Part shown: piece by piece, positions 8,301-15,084 of the stretch
Position numbering within the stretch: position 1 is the first letter of the stretch
Layout: each line of letters opens with the position of its first letter
Virus record (IMG/VR): IMGVR_UViG_3300048686_000727
Span: 1-37,221 of that record
DNA length: 37,221 nucleotides
DNA from: a virus
Direction: 5' to 3' (one strand)
The notes under the pieces: generated by a model
What the model was told of the DNA's origin: nothing
Database searches by the model: none
The model's input: only the letters and a program-made list of their open reading frames with translations
Program-made: the position numbers and the translations under genes

Positions 8301-8825
8301 TAAAGGTATAGAATTGCCTAAGGCTGGCACAGAAATATTATAATACATTGATCCAGTTGATGTAGCGTCGCCTGGATCAATAGAACTGTTGAACCAAACT
8401 ACACCCGGAGCACTTTGTGTGACAGCATATGATCCGTTGTAGTCGGGAGGGTTTACATTTTCAAATCGTAAAATTGTGCCGATTGGAAATGTTCTATTCA
8501 GTGGAAAAGTTACTTTGAAAATACCTCTTTCTGACGTAATAGATGTAGGGGCAATACTTGAAGATTGTGCCCCTATATAAATTAAATTGTTATATACGGC
8601 AGGATTGGGTTTTCCATCCGGGTTACCTAACCATGCTTCATGTACGCCATGTGTTTGTAACCTTAAACATGTATCTTCACAAATTTGGCCAAATGTATAA
8701 TTTTCGTAGTTAGTACTTGAACCTGCTAAACGCGGAACACCGGAATTAATTTGAATTCCGTAGTTTTGCAGTAATGATGATAAATCATTAGCACCTAATG
8801 GGCTTTGATGTCCTGTATCTGCCAT
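5340..8825 (-). CDS. Giant virion structural protein (1161 aa) with carbohydrate-binding-like insert
   Basis: 1161 residues. The N-terminus (MADTGHQSPLGANDLSSLLQ) leads to a domain of about 430 residues with helical segments, including LADLLNIEKIFPNSYQSMTV near 380-400. Residues about 440-585 look like a beta-sandwich module. They include GNPAWRLHFTG, TPETWSVLAKAG and VESKGNGWYLLTFSAT, the pattern of CBM-like modules in phage appendages. Residues about 815-930 are Pro/Gly/Tyr/Ser-rich and resemble a flexible linker. Residues about 930-1100 are a helical domain (HDREYFALEYFKTG ... WASQKALEKGWLDSQ), and the final 60 residues are Thr/Pro/Asn-rich. It follows the PAAR gene by 6 bases and precedes the 608-residue protein by 2. 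It is probably a tail or baseplate component contacting the cell surface. No named homologue is recognised. Confidence 0.7.
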   Translation of the reverse strand: MADTGHQSPLGANDLSSLLQNYGIQINSGVPRLAGSSTNYENYTFGQICEDTCLRLQTHGVHEAWLGNPDGKPNPAVYNNLIYIGAQSSSIAPTSITSERGIFKVTFPLNRTFPIGTILRFENVNPPDYNGSYAVTQSAPGVVWFNSSIDPGDATSTGSMYYNISVPALGNSIPLPYVWEGAPYWGGSLYKHPNPVTQWAFCRLWALQAYNDFNFNQGLPEYKDFLGSFNEAYGFIQQSNEIILSFSNARYFLKGTYSNQDDLTSADIAGVNLATQTFGQDIVNLGNAIDFTYMDSFGLPSNLLFTLEKNNAINKSITLALIGSGMETTELSDLLSRVVTPTKAQEVKIYNAFQIIVGPALRETLISLGCVTQNLESLADLLNIEKIFPNSYQSMTVPIYNSVGLTPPRFTPTPEGGQTSTAPSILPSFQTQTATLTIQPTGTGVTDPSGNPAWRLHFTGSNNNFAYRGMYYQRTSSAINTPETWSVLAKAGFASKVIIGFSNSPNNIFNGQTVTAHVDLSTGAVLQKGASTDINGNAIYYDVNPTITVESKGNGWYLLTFSATKKSAVSANYPFLCSLYTYDGGDVFVSNATVPGSTTTSSSTPAANVSPTIVADWSLYANLNLGIPPLSQTFTFTKNAFVIPKNTTTFALNTNITPWGRFACVIKLDSPPSRTTPLTPAEYQTFVNNTTGLTGAGVSWTNPTIWTRLSQGEEVVIVADGSSEFKIKYSDLISGPVFNQATRALYIRALGSTSAFVSPPNSPPYTSTQFATSTLIPFNNVALTNVTIDLVPVTPNSNSVPTTLVSQSGGYAPIEPAPPSKIYYPLYGAGSVPATPPAQGGYGGFVPNAPAYKPYVQTFNPYTASTASAATTYPTTSVTSNSIAQQPASDFVAGPGGGAGKVVVGPGDGTQTPTYKDPNWDYNANNQFGNFKNQVHDREYFALEYFKTGSYNPDTTGYFALPRDAKQELLREYAKAYNITGDVIPTSYTNEGGVRIDLAPGSVQPPLSVDQWASQKALEKGWLDSQGKSTLPLDNYQLQDKADFERTLPFIQAEVGRKLSGQQEWMPGDTRESLLAAAVKFGVDLQQAKTGVTTNPTTQNNTGVPTTTQVQPVTIPSTNPPATTPNSNPVPNYQGYDGSGSSEIEGKPDPTIFDSKGYQGY

Positions 8826-8831
8826 GATATT

Positions 8832-9104
8832 TTACGGTACAAAAATATCAGGGCTCCCTTGATTGATTGAATGACCACAATCGTTCCCTGATCCTACTCT
8901 TAATACCGGAACTCCCTCACAAAAAACAGTAGGGCTACCATCAGTAGTTTTTGCAGTTTTGTGCTTACCTTTAAAAGGCGAGTGTGGAGTAATAGGACTT
9001 ACATGTAAGCCTACTTTAATATTGTTGGCAAAAACAGTATTTGCGCCTCTAATAATCTGTCCACCAACTTGATTAGTATCTCCAACCCTGCTTATTTGTG
9101 GCAT
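8832..9104 (-). CDS. PAAR-repeat tail-spike tip protein (T4 gp5.4-like)
   Basis: 90 residues. The short beta-rich sequence starts MPQISRVGDTNQVGGQIIRG, typical of the sharp cone that caps the central spike of contractile tails and type VI secretion systems. Likely metal ligands are His34, His41 and His48 in the HV..ITPH..FKGKH segment, with Cys76 and His78 near GNDCGHSIN. The closing SPDIFV(P) strand is characteristic. The protein would bind the tip of the gp5-like spike and help pierce the outer membrane. It lies between the LSm-like gene (1 base gap) and the 1161-residue structural protein (6 base gap), supporting a baseplate location. The assignment from motif and size is strong. Confidence 0.88.
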   Translation of the reverse strand: MPQISRVGDTNQVGGQIIRGANTVFANNIKVGLHVSPITPHSPFKGKHKTAKTTDGSPTVFCEGVPVLRVGSGNDCGHSINQGSPDIFVP

Positions 9105-9105
9105 T

Positions 9106-9399
9106 TTACCCTAAAACTAGTTTCTTTTCCGGCACTTTTATGCCTGTCGTTGCTTCCAAATATTTCATTTTAACATTATCGTCTGTCGGTGCAAACACTG
9201 CAACGCTACTAGTATTTAGTCTAACTTCACTACGTGGATCTGCGGTAAACATGCTAGGAACTAACCCTACTCCCTGTGGACTAGGAGCCACACTAACTGG
9301 TTCTTCGATCATTAAATATGTGTCTGTTATTTGTTTGATTTTTGCTATTAATTCTTCACCGCTATTCAATTTGAATGTATAGACTTCGTTTTCTTTCAT
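9106..9399 (-). CDS. LSm/Sm-like small phage protein
   Basis: 97 residues. The N-terminus VYTFKLNSGEELIAKIKQIT followed by YLMIEEPVSV has the strand-turn-strand spacing of an Sm fold, where a ligand loop 'L.SGEELIAKI' is followed by a bent strand. The rest, PQGVGLVPSMFTADPRSEVRLNTSSVAVFAPTDD and YLEATTGI, matches a small family I recall from marine T4-like phages. Sm folds usually form rings that bind RNA; whether this one does is unknown. The ATG has GGATAA close upstream, overlapping the glutaredoxin stop. It may instead be a baseplate or assembly factor, given the PAAR gene directly downstream. Coding is firm; function is inference. Confidence 0.65.
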   Translation of the reverse strand: MKENEVYTFKLNSGEELIAKIKQITDTYLMIEEPVSVAPSPQGVGLVPSMFTADPRSEVRLNTSSVAVFAPTDDNVKMKYLEATTGIKVPEKKLVLG

Positions 9400-9402
9400 T
9401 TT

Positions 9403-9627
9403 TTATCCTAAAAGTTTTTGTCTCAATTCTGTAAATCCACCAACATATTCTTCGCCTAAAAATATTTGAGGTACAGTTCTAGCAGTAGGTACTGCTTCTA
9501 ATAAATCTTCTTTAGTGTATCCGTCTCCGATTTTCTTTTCTTCAAACTGAATACCTTTTTGAGTTAATAGTGCCTTAGCCTGATCACAGTAGGGACAGTT
9601 ATATTTACTCCATACAATCGCTTTCAT
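9403..9627 (-). CDS. Glutaredoxin
   Basis: 74 residues, a compact glutaredoxin. The redox site is CPYC at 11-14 (YNCPYCDQAKALL). The cis-proline motif is TVP at 51-53 (ARTVPQIFLGEEYVGG), with the glutathione-contacting GG at 63-64. It would reduce the C-terminal cysteine pair of the phage ribonucleotide reductase, and it sits directly after nrdB. The start ATG 9625-9627 has a clear GGAG seven bases upstream, and the nrdB stop lies 13 bases upstream. Length and motifs are complete, with no sign of damage. Confidence 0.92.
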   Translation of the reverse strand: MKAIVWSKYNCPYCDQAKALLTQKGIQFEEKKIGDGYTKEDLLEAVPTARTVPQIFLGEEYVGGFTELRQKLLG

Positions 9628-9640
9628 TTAGTTTCTCCGT

Positions 9641-10741
9641 TTACAAATTTGGTAATTCTTCATAATCAACTTTATCACTCATTACACCGATAACGTAATT
9701 AGTGCTTTCATTTTCTTGTAATGCTGTTTGTTTTTTATGTGTATCCTGATGTTTATTAAACCAGGGTATAGGTGTGACTTTTGGTGCAGGATATGAATAT
9801 TTAATCCCGATTTCCTTAAGTGCATTGACAGCGGTATAATCTACAAAGTCTTTTAGAATATTAGCGTTTAACCCAATAACAGGACCTTTCTTAAACAAAT
9901 AGTCAGCCCATTCTTTTTCCTCACGAATTACATCCAGATAAATTTGATACACTTCTTGTTCACATTCTTGTTTTGCTTTTGCAAAGCGAGGATCTTCCTT
10001 AACTACTTGATTGATTAAGAATGCAGTCCAGCCCTTATGCAATAATTCGTCTTGTAGAATCAAACTGATAATGTTACCATTACCGATAAAGATTTTGTTC
10101 TCAACCATTGCTAGACTTGTAGCAAACGATACCATAAAGCGAAACGCTTCTAATGCATAACTTGCATGAAGTGCTAGATAGATTGCTTTAATGTGCTTTT
10201 CTTCATCAATCTTTTCACCAGTCTCTACTACGCAATTGATTAGATGTAGTTTGTCATAATAAAGACCTACGCTACTGGCCATGTCAACAATCTCTTGTGT
10301 ATCATGGATAGTGTTGAACACCTCTTTTGGTACATTATAGATGTTACGAATGATATGACTATAACTACGGCTATGGATGTTTGTTTCAAAGAATGTCCAG
10401 TTATATACTAATGCTTCTAGTTCAGGTAGGCTAATAACTGGAGTAAAGATTTGACTCGGGCCACGTCCTTGCAAACTGTCTAATGCAGTTTGGCGTAATA
10501 GGTTACTCGTAAAGATATGTTTAACCGCGTCACTGCTATCTTTAAAATCTTGTGCATCTTTAGTTAATGAGATTTCTTCAGGGACCCAAAAGAAACCACG
10601 GGCTGTCTTTTCAAAGTCTGCAATCTTATTGTATTTGACTTCCTCAAATCTTTGGATAGTTACAGGACCTGCAGGGTCTAAAAACATTTTACGATTTGTA
10701 TAGTCTGTCTTTGTGTGTAGGTTGTATTGTTGCTTACTCAT
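9641..10741 (-). CDS. nrdB: Ribonucleoside-diphosphate reductase class Ia, beta subunit
   Basis: 366 residues from ATG 10739-10741, which has GGAG six bases upstream (GGAGATGGAATG). A longer frame to 10789 would overlap the methyltransferase-like gene by 56 bases and is not preferred. NrdB carries the di-iron centre and tyrosyl radical that start nucleotide reduction in NrdA. Ligand motifs, numbered from this start: LDSLQGR with Asp88; FFETNIHSRSY with Glu119, His123 and radical Tyr127; ALEAFRF with the third-position Glu; and QDELLH with the last Glu and His. The first Glu-His pair is spaced E-x-x-x-H instead of the usual E-x-x-H, because of an extra Asn. The C-terminus YVIGVMSDKVDYEELPNL is the NrdA-binding tail. 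It is coupled to its upstream neighbour by an 8-base overlap. Confidence 0.95.
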   Translation of the reverse strand: MSKQQYNLHTKTDYTNRKMFLDPAGPVTIQRFEEVKYNKIADFEKTARGFFWVPEEISLTKDAQDFKDSSDAVKHIFTSNLLRQTALDSLQGRGPSQIFTPVISLPELEALVYNWTFFETNIHSRSYSHIIRNIYNVPKEVFNTIHDTQEIVDMASSVGLYYDKLHLINCVVETGEKIDEEKHIKAIYLALHASYALEAFRFMVSFATSLAMVENKIFIGNGNIISLILQDELLHKGWTAFLINQVVKEDPRFAKAKQECEQEVYQIYLDVIREEKEWADYLFKKGPVIGLNANILKDFVDYTAVNALKEIGIKYSYPAPKVTPIPWFNKHQDTHKKQTALQENESTNYVIGVMSDKVDYEELPNL

Positions 10742-11303
10742 TCCATCTCCATAAAATTTGATAACCTTCATATATTGGTTGTTTTCCAATTGCGTTCATA
10801 AATTCTTTTATTAAATATCCTTTTCCATAATTGCTCCAATTATCGTCTACAGCAATTAATGTATTTCCAAGACTTGGAAGTATAGCACAAAATTCTTTTA
10901 AATGATGTTGCATACTGGGTGAATGATTGTCAAAATCAAAATCAAAACTATCCAAATATAATAAATCTATTTTTTTATTATTTTTGTTAAAGTTCCATAA
11001 CCAAGAAATACTATCAGAACAATTCAAATTTGTTCTATCACTAACTAATCTCTTTGCACAAGATACATTATTAGGATCAATATCCACTGAATAAAATTCA
11101 CCGCCATATATATTAATATATCTGTCAAAAATTAATGTACTTTGCCCGTCTCCGTGCCAATTACCTGGCATTCTTGCACATCCAGTTTCTACTATCACTG
11201 GATTTGTGATGGACATTAAGTGCTGAATCATTAATTCAAATGATTCTTTTCTATGTCCTACGCCTGTATTGTCTATGAGATTTTGTAAAGATTCTGCAAT
11301 CAT
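10734..11303 (-). CDS. SAM-dependent methyltransferase-like protein between nrdA and nrdB
   Basis: 189 residues. It has a Rossmann-type layout: VIVETGCARMPGNWHGDGQS at 36-55 (motif I-like, ETGC followed by a Gly-rich loop), an acidic strand end FYSVDID at 70-76 where the SAM ribose would bind, IDLLYLDSFDFDF at 112-124, and TLIAVDDNW at 148-156. This fits the class I methyltransferase fold, Methyltransf_24-like, with the target unknown. It is inserted precisely: ATGA overlap with the end of nrdA and an 8-base overlap with nrdB, so it is expressed with the reductase. I do not know a role for it in nucleotide reduction, and it may simply be a passenger. Fold assignment is moderate; substrate is unknown. 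Confidence 0.65.
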   Translation of the reverse strand: MIAESLQNLIDNTGVGHRKESFELMIQHLMSITNPVIVETGCARMPGNWHGDGQSTLIFDRYINIYGGEFYSVDIDPNNVSCAKRLVSDRTNLNCSDSISWLWNFNKNNKKIDLLYLDSFDFDFDNHSPSMQHHLKEFCAILPSLGNTLIAVDDNWSNYGKGYLIKEFMNAIGKQPIYEGYQILWRWNE

Positions 11304-13618
11304 AGTTTGCAGGCCTCACAATCCTCCTCATCTATCAAACTGGTTGTATCTATAATCGGAACGCTAACCTCATCTTGTACTTTTGACCCATGTTTGTTGA
11401 TTAAACTATAGTAGAAAGTTTTAATTCCCCACAGTTGCGCCTGCATTAAGTTTTTAGCAATTAATGTAGTAGGTACTTTTCTTTCAGGGAAATGTGCAGG
11501 ATTATAAAATGTATTAGTTGAGATACTTTGATCTACATATGCTTGTAATACAGCACTGGTCTTTAAGTAACCTATACAATCATTTTGATCCCACATTAAT
11601 TCATATTTGTTTTTCAATTTGTGATATTCTGGTACGACTTGTGTAAAACTTCCTGCTTTACTTTCTTTTGTAGATATTAATGACATTGGCATTTCAATAC
11701 CATTTGTACTGTTGATAACTACACTACTTGATTCTACAGGAGCGATAGCCATTAGTGTAGCATTGCGGACACCATACTGTTGCATATCTTTACGCAATGA
11801 TTCCCAATTTAATTCAGGAGTAAAATCTGCTAATTCGTTAACACCTTTGGCTCTACGCTCCCAGGGAAACACTCCTCGTCCATACCATGTTAAATCAGAA
11901 TCTTTGCATTTGCCTCTTTCTTGGGCTAACTCAATAGTTGCTTCTGTCAAATAATATGCTTGATGTTCCATCCATGTTTTAACTTCTTGCAATGAGTCTT
12001 TTTCACCATACTTAAATCCCCTCTTTGCGTGCCAAAATGCAAGATTAGTTACACCAATGCCTAATGGTTGTATTTCGTCATTACTAAGTTTACTTTGAAT
12101 ACTCAAGAAATCTTGGTAATCAAGTATATTGCACAGGCTTCGCTGAAGAATACGGCAAGCACGGCGCATATCTTCTGGATTGCGGAAGGCTCCCCAGTTG
12201 ATTGATCCGAGGGTGCAAAGAGCGATACGACCAGACTCATCATCCAAACGCTTAAAGGGTTTAGTAGGAAGAAGAATTTCACAGCATAAGTTTGACTGAT
12301 AGATTGTGTGGTATTCAGGATCGAACGGGCCTTGATTCATTACATTGTCAATGAATACAAGATAAATTCTACCTGTATCAGTTCTCTCCTTTAGTATTCC
12401 ACTTTTAAAAACTTCTTCGGCTGACATAGACTTCTTACGTAAGCCTTTTTGTTTTTCATACTTTACATAAAGTTCTTCAAACTTTTCAGTATTTGAATAG
12501 AACGCTTCGTACAAGTCAGGTACTTCATTGGGGTCAAAGAATGTTATGTCTTGTTTGTTTTTGAATCTTCTCCAGAAGAAACTACTAAGCACAACCCCAT
12601 AATCCATATGACGGACTCGGGTTTCGTCGGTTCCTTGATTGTTCTTAAGTACAATAAGATCATCAAACTGATGATGCCAAATGGGATAAAATACTGTAGC
12701 ACTTGCATTACGAATGCCTCCTTGACTGCAACTACGCAAATCACCGAACCACTTCTTAAGGAAAGGAATCATGCCGGTGTGCATAATCTCACCGCCTCTA
12801 ATCGGACTCCCTAGAGGTCTTAATCTGCCTATTTCTAAACCAATGCCAGCACGTTTACTGGCATATTTTGCCATCATTTCACCACTAGCAAAAATACTAT
12901 CGAGATCATCGTCACTACGTATAAGAACGCATGAACTAAATTGTTTGGTTGGGGTACCAAGGCCAGCAAGAACAGGAGTAGCGAGAGTGAATAAACCATC
13001 CGACGCAGCATTGTAGTATTCCTTTATATAACGCATTCTTGCACTATTTGGTTCCTCTTTATGAAATACAGTTGCGGCGGCAACCATGTACCTCACCTGA
13101 GGGGTCTCATAGATTTCTTTTGTACTACGATTACGCACAAGATATTTTTCAATTAGTTGTTCAATGGCGGCATAACTGTATTGCTCGTCCTTAGAATGGT
13201 CAATGATTGAATCCATCTTGTCCCAATCATCTTCACTGTACCATTCTAACAGTTCAGGGGTGTATAGCCCAATTTTAACATTTCGTTGAACAATTTCATA
13301 TAGTCTGGGAGGCTCATATCCACCATAAACATCTTTACGTAGCATACTTAATCTTTGTTTGCCAGCGACATGTTGATAATTGACATGACCAATTTCAGGA
13401 TTTGCTTCTACATCAATCAAATCCACAATTGCTCTTAAAGTAATTTCATCTATTTCTGTGGTTGTTATACCGTCATAGAAATGTGGGTTACTTCGAATTT
13501 CAATCATTGATGGGCTTACATCAGCGATCCCTCTACATACTTTAGCAACTTGTGCTTGCCATTTTTCTAGTGTGAGAGGCTCTTTATGGCCACTTCTCTT
13601 TGTGACATGTATAATCAT
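11300..13618 (-). CDS. nrdA: Ribonucleoside-diphosphate reductase class Ia, alpha subunit
   Basis: 772 residues, close to E. coli NrdA (761). It reduces ribonucleoside diphosphates with NrdB. The N-terminal ATP-cone regulatory domain is present (residues 1-95, IIHVTKRSG..E.L.L.K ... FYDGI). Active-site residues are all visible: Cys230 in KQFSSCVLI, Asn443-Cys445-Glu447 in SNLCCEILLP, Cys468 in IALCTLGS, and the radical-transfer pair Tyr736-Tyr737. Each is offset from E. coli numbering by 5-6. The substrate loop PVESSSVVINSTNGIEMPMS is intact. The C-terminal reducible pair is C767-x-x-C770 (DCEACKL), shorter than E. coli CxxxxC. The gene starts with an ATGA overlap from the unknown gene before it and ends with one into the methyltransferase-like gene. 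Confidence 0.97.
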   Translation of the reverse strand: MIIHVTKRSGHKEPLTLEKWQAQVAKVCRGIADVSPSMIEIRSNPHFYDGITTTEIDEITLRAIVDLIDVEANPEIGHVNYQHVAGKQRLSMLRKDVYGGYEPPRLYEIVQRNVKIGLYTPELLEWYSEDDWDKMDSIIDHSKDEQYSYAAIEQLIEKYLVRNRSTKEIYETPQVRYMVAAATVFHKEEPNSARMRYIKEYYNAASDGLFTLATPVLAGLGTPTKQFSSCVLIRSDDDLDSIFASGEMMAKYASKRAGIGLEIGRLRPLGSPIRGGEIMHTGMIPFLKKWFGDLRSCSQGGIRNASATVFYPIWHHQFDDLIVLKNNQGTDETRVRHMDYGVVLSSFFWRRFKNKQDITFFDPNEVPDLYEAFYSNTEKFEELYVKYEKQKGLRKKSMSAEEVFKSGILKERTDTGRIYLVFIDNVMNQGPFDPEYHTIYQSNLCCEILLPTKPFKRLDDESGRIALCTLGSINWGAFRNPEDMRRACRILQRSLCNILDYQDFLSIQSKLSNDEIQPLGIGVTNLAFWHAKRGFKYGEKDSLQEVKTWMEHQAYYLTEATIELAQERGKCKDSDLTWYGRGVFPWERRAKGVNELADFTPELNWESLRKDMQQYGVRNATLMAIAPVESSSVVINSTNGIEMPMSLISTKESKAGSFTQVVPEYHKLKNKYELMWDQNDCIGYLKTSAVLQAYVDQSISTNTFYNPAHFPERKVPTTLIAKNLMQAQLWGIKTFYYSLINKHGSKVQDEVSVPIIDTTSLIDEEDCEACKL

Positions 13619-14058
13619 AGCGTACCTATTTTAGTTTTTATTTTGTTTAAATCAATTGAATTGATTATTTTGAAATCTTTTAGTTTATTACTTATGACCG
13701 TATTAGGCCAGTAATTCAGTATATATTTTGCGTTATCGACCAGGACTAGTACCGCATCTTCGTTATTATCGTCTTTTGCGTCAACTATGTCAATATCATT
13801 GATGCCCAATAATAATAGAGTATATATCATTCCCAGAGCCCTGGCATATACACAATAGTTATTTTCGGAAATTAATTCCCAGGGCCCTGGCCATTCGTCA
13901 ACATAATCGGTATGTAGGTAATGGTTGACTAATGGACATTTTTGCCACCAATCATCTACCATTATACATTGTTGTTCTAGGTTCAAATTACCAATTTTTT
14001 GTCGTAGGTCATACCAAGATTGCAATCTTGATTCATAATTACCTTGAAATATATTCAT
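13615..14058 (-). CDS. Conserved phage protein of unknown function (WW..CPLV / WPGPWEL / ARALGMIYT)
   Basis: 147 residues from ATG 14056-14058; a TTG two codons further up is also possible. Conserved-looking blocks are YESRLQSWYDLR, VDDWWQKCPLVNHYLH (about 34-49), WPGPWELISENNYCVYARAL (about 57-76) and GMIYTLLLLGI. They are followed by a beta-rich end with VLVLVDNAKYILNYWPNTVI. I recall this pattern from unknown proteins of T4-like environmental phages. The aromatic-rich body and AKYILNYWPN motif suggest a compact alpha/beta protein, but there is no catalytic signature. Its ATGA overlap with nrdA suggests co-translation with the reductase, though an involvement in nucleotide metabolism is only a guess. 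Confidence 0.7.
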   Translation of the reverse strand: MNIFQGNYESRLQSWYDLRQKIGNLNLEQQCIMVDDWWQKCPLVNHYLHTDYVDEWPGPWELISENNYCVYARALGMIYTLLLLGINDIDIVDAKDDNNEDAVLVLVDNAKYILNYWPNTVISNKLKDFKIINSIDLNKIKTKIGTL

Positions 14059-14071
14059 AGACAATTACTTA

Positions 14072-14335
14072 TCATCCATCGTGTTCCCCATACAGTTTAC
14101 CATTACTATATGCTCTTACTGCACGTATGTAATCAGTTGACGTTAAGTTATTATGTGTTAATACATTATCTACACAATTCCAAAAATCTACAATCACTTC
14201 TGGCTCGCATGTACATGATGATGTCGCTCTATATGGTACATACCCAAATGGCGCACAATCAAAATCACTATTTGTAGTTACTGTACTATTCACTAATCCT
14301 TGTGTAGTCATAATATAAAAATCGTATTGCATCAT
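14072..14335 (-). CDS. Small unknown protein with four cysteines
   Basis: 87 residues beginning with two ATG codons, in ATGA overlap with the fibrinogen-like gene. Cysteines are at 27, 41, 43 and 54 (FDCAPF, SCTCEPE, FWNCVDN), enough for one metal site or two disulfides. The first 25 residues are strand-like (YDFYIMTTQGLVNSTVTTNS) and the last 35 helical (VDNVLTHNNLTSTDYIRAVR). It is the last gene of the adhesin array before the nrd block, which may point to a role as fibre chaperone or accessory, but the sequence does not prove this. No family is recognised. Confidence 0.55.
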   Translation of the reverse strand: MMQYDFYIMTTQGLVNSTVTTNSDFDCAPFGYVPYRATSSCTCEPEVIVDFWNCVDNVLTHNNLTSTDYIRAVRAYSNGKLYGEHDG

Positions 14336-15084
14336 TTCACCATAATCATATATTGATTCGTGCCACCATATGTTAATCCGTTAGATACATAGGTACCGTT
14401 TTGAAAGTTACCACTGCCATCTGTTGTTGATCCACCACACCACGGTCCGGCATAATAGAAATTTGCACCACAATATGTAGTTACCATGCTAGTTGCAACT
14501 CCACCATAACCTGAAAATCCACAACAATCACGCATATAGTATATGTTGTTCGTTGTACCGGTTGTAGGGTACCCAATCGCACTTTGCATACCCGGGAAAT
14601 CAGCATTTCCGTAAACACTAGTGTTTGATTTTAAAACTGCGGTACTTCCACCTTGTTGAGTGTCGCTAGTAGTGAAGGTAGTATAATTCAAATCAAATCT
14701 TTTATAGATGAATGGACCCCAGGCATTATTGTTTATATTTGCTCTATTTCCAAATATAAATGAAGTGAACGTGGCATTTCCATTAAAATATGTCCACCAA
14801 CCTAATTGGTATGCTTGGCTGAAATCTTTTACGTTTCCTATTGCGCCGCCTGTCCAACCCCAGTTAGATCCATTATAATTAACCACAGACGGGTGTGAAC
14901 GTGCAACCATCATCCATCCCCCACCATCAGTTGTCATGTCGCACCATACAGGAACGCCGGCACTATTCGGGCCCTGTGGGTACAGCATATAGTAATTGTC
15001 TTGTCCTGCTAGGTTAGGAAAGGCAGCAAGCAACTCACTTGCTGTTTTATAATTACGATAGTTAGGACCAGAGAATACACTCAT
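14332..15084 (-). CDS. Fibrinogen-like domain adhesin
   Basis: 250 residues. After a short array-type start (MSVFSGPNYRNYKTASELL), residues 32-62 read YMLYPQGPNSAGVPVWCDM followed by TTDGGGWMMVARSH. This is the hallmark opening of fibrinogen-related C-terminal globular domains (YC/WCDM.T.GGGW). The rest is rich in Gly, Tyr, Asn and Trp, with a Cys-Cys pair in RDCCGFSGYGG, further cysteines in YCGANFYYAGPWCGG, and the end GGTNQYMIMVK. Fibrinogen-related domains bind glycans or acetyl groups in animals and bacteria, so a receptor-binding role is likely. It is the last adhesin of the array, with ATGA overlaps on both sides, and it lacks the RGRYGI tail of its LamG neighbours. Confidence 0.78.
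   Translation of the reverse strand: MSVFSGPNYRNYKTASELLAAFPNLAGQDNYYMLYPQGPNSAGVPVWCDMTTDGGGWMMVARSHPSVVNYNGSNWGWTGGAIGNVKDFSQAYQLGWWTYFNGNATFTSFIFGNRANINNNAWGPFIYKRFDLNYTTFTTSDTQQGGSTAVLKSNTSVYGNADFPGMQSAIGYPTTGTTNNIYYMRDCCGFSGYGGVATSMVTTYCGANFYYAGPWCGGSTTDGSGNFQNGTYVSNGLTYGGTNQYMIMVK

Noticed and set aside
3511-8825. The 608- and 1161-residue structural genes as one gene broken by a frameshift
   Set aside because: Each has a clean start, its own ribosome-binding site and a low-complexity or cysteine-rich end; the 2-base gap looks like a normal compact junction. A related phage with a fusion would be needed to revive the idea.
9641-10789. Longer start for nrdB at 10789
   Set aside because: It would overlap the preceding gene by 56 bases; ATG 10739-10741 has a good GGAG and the usual NrdB length.
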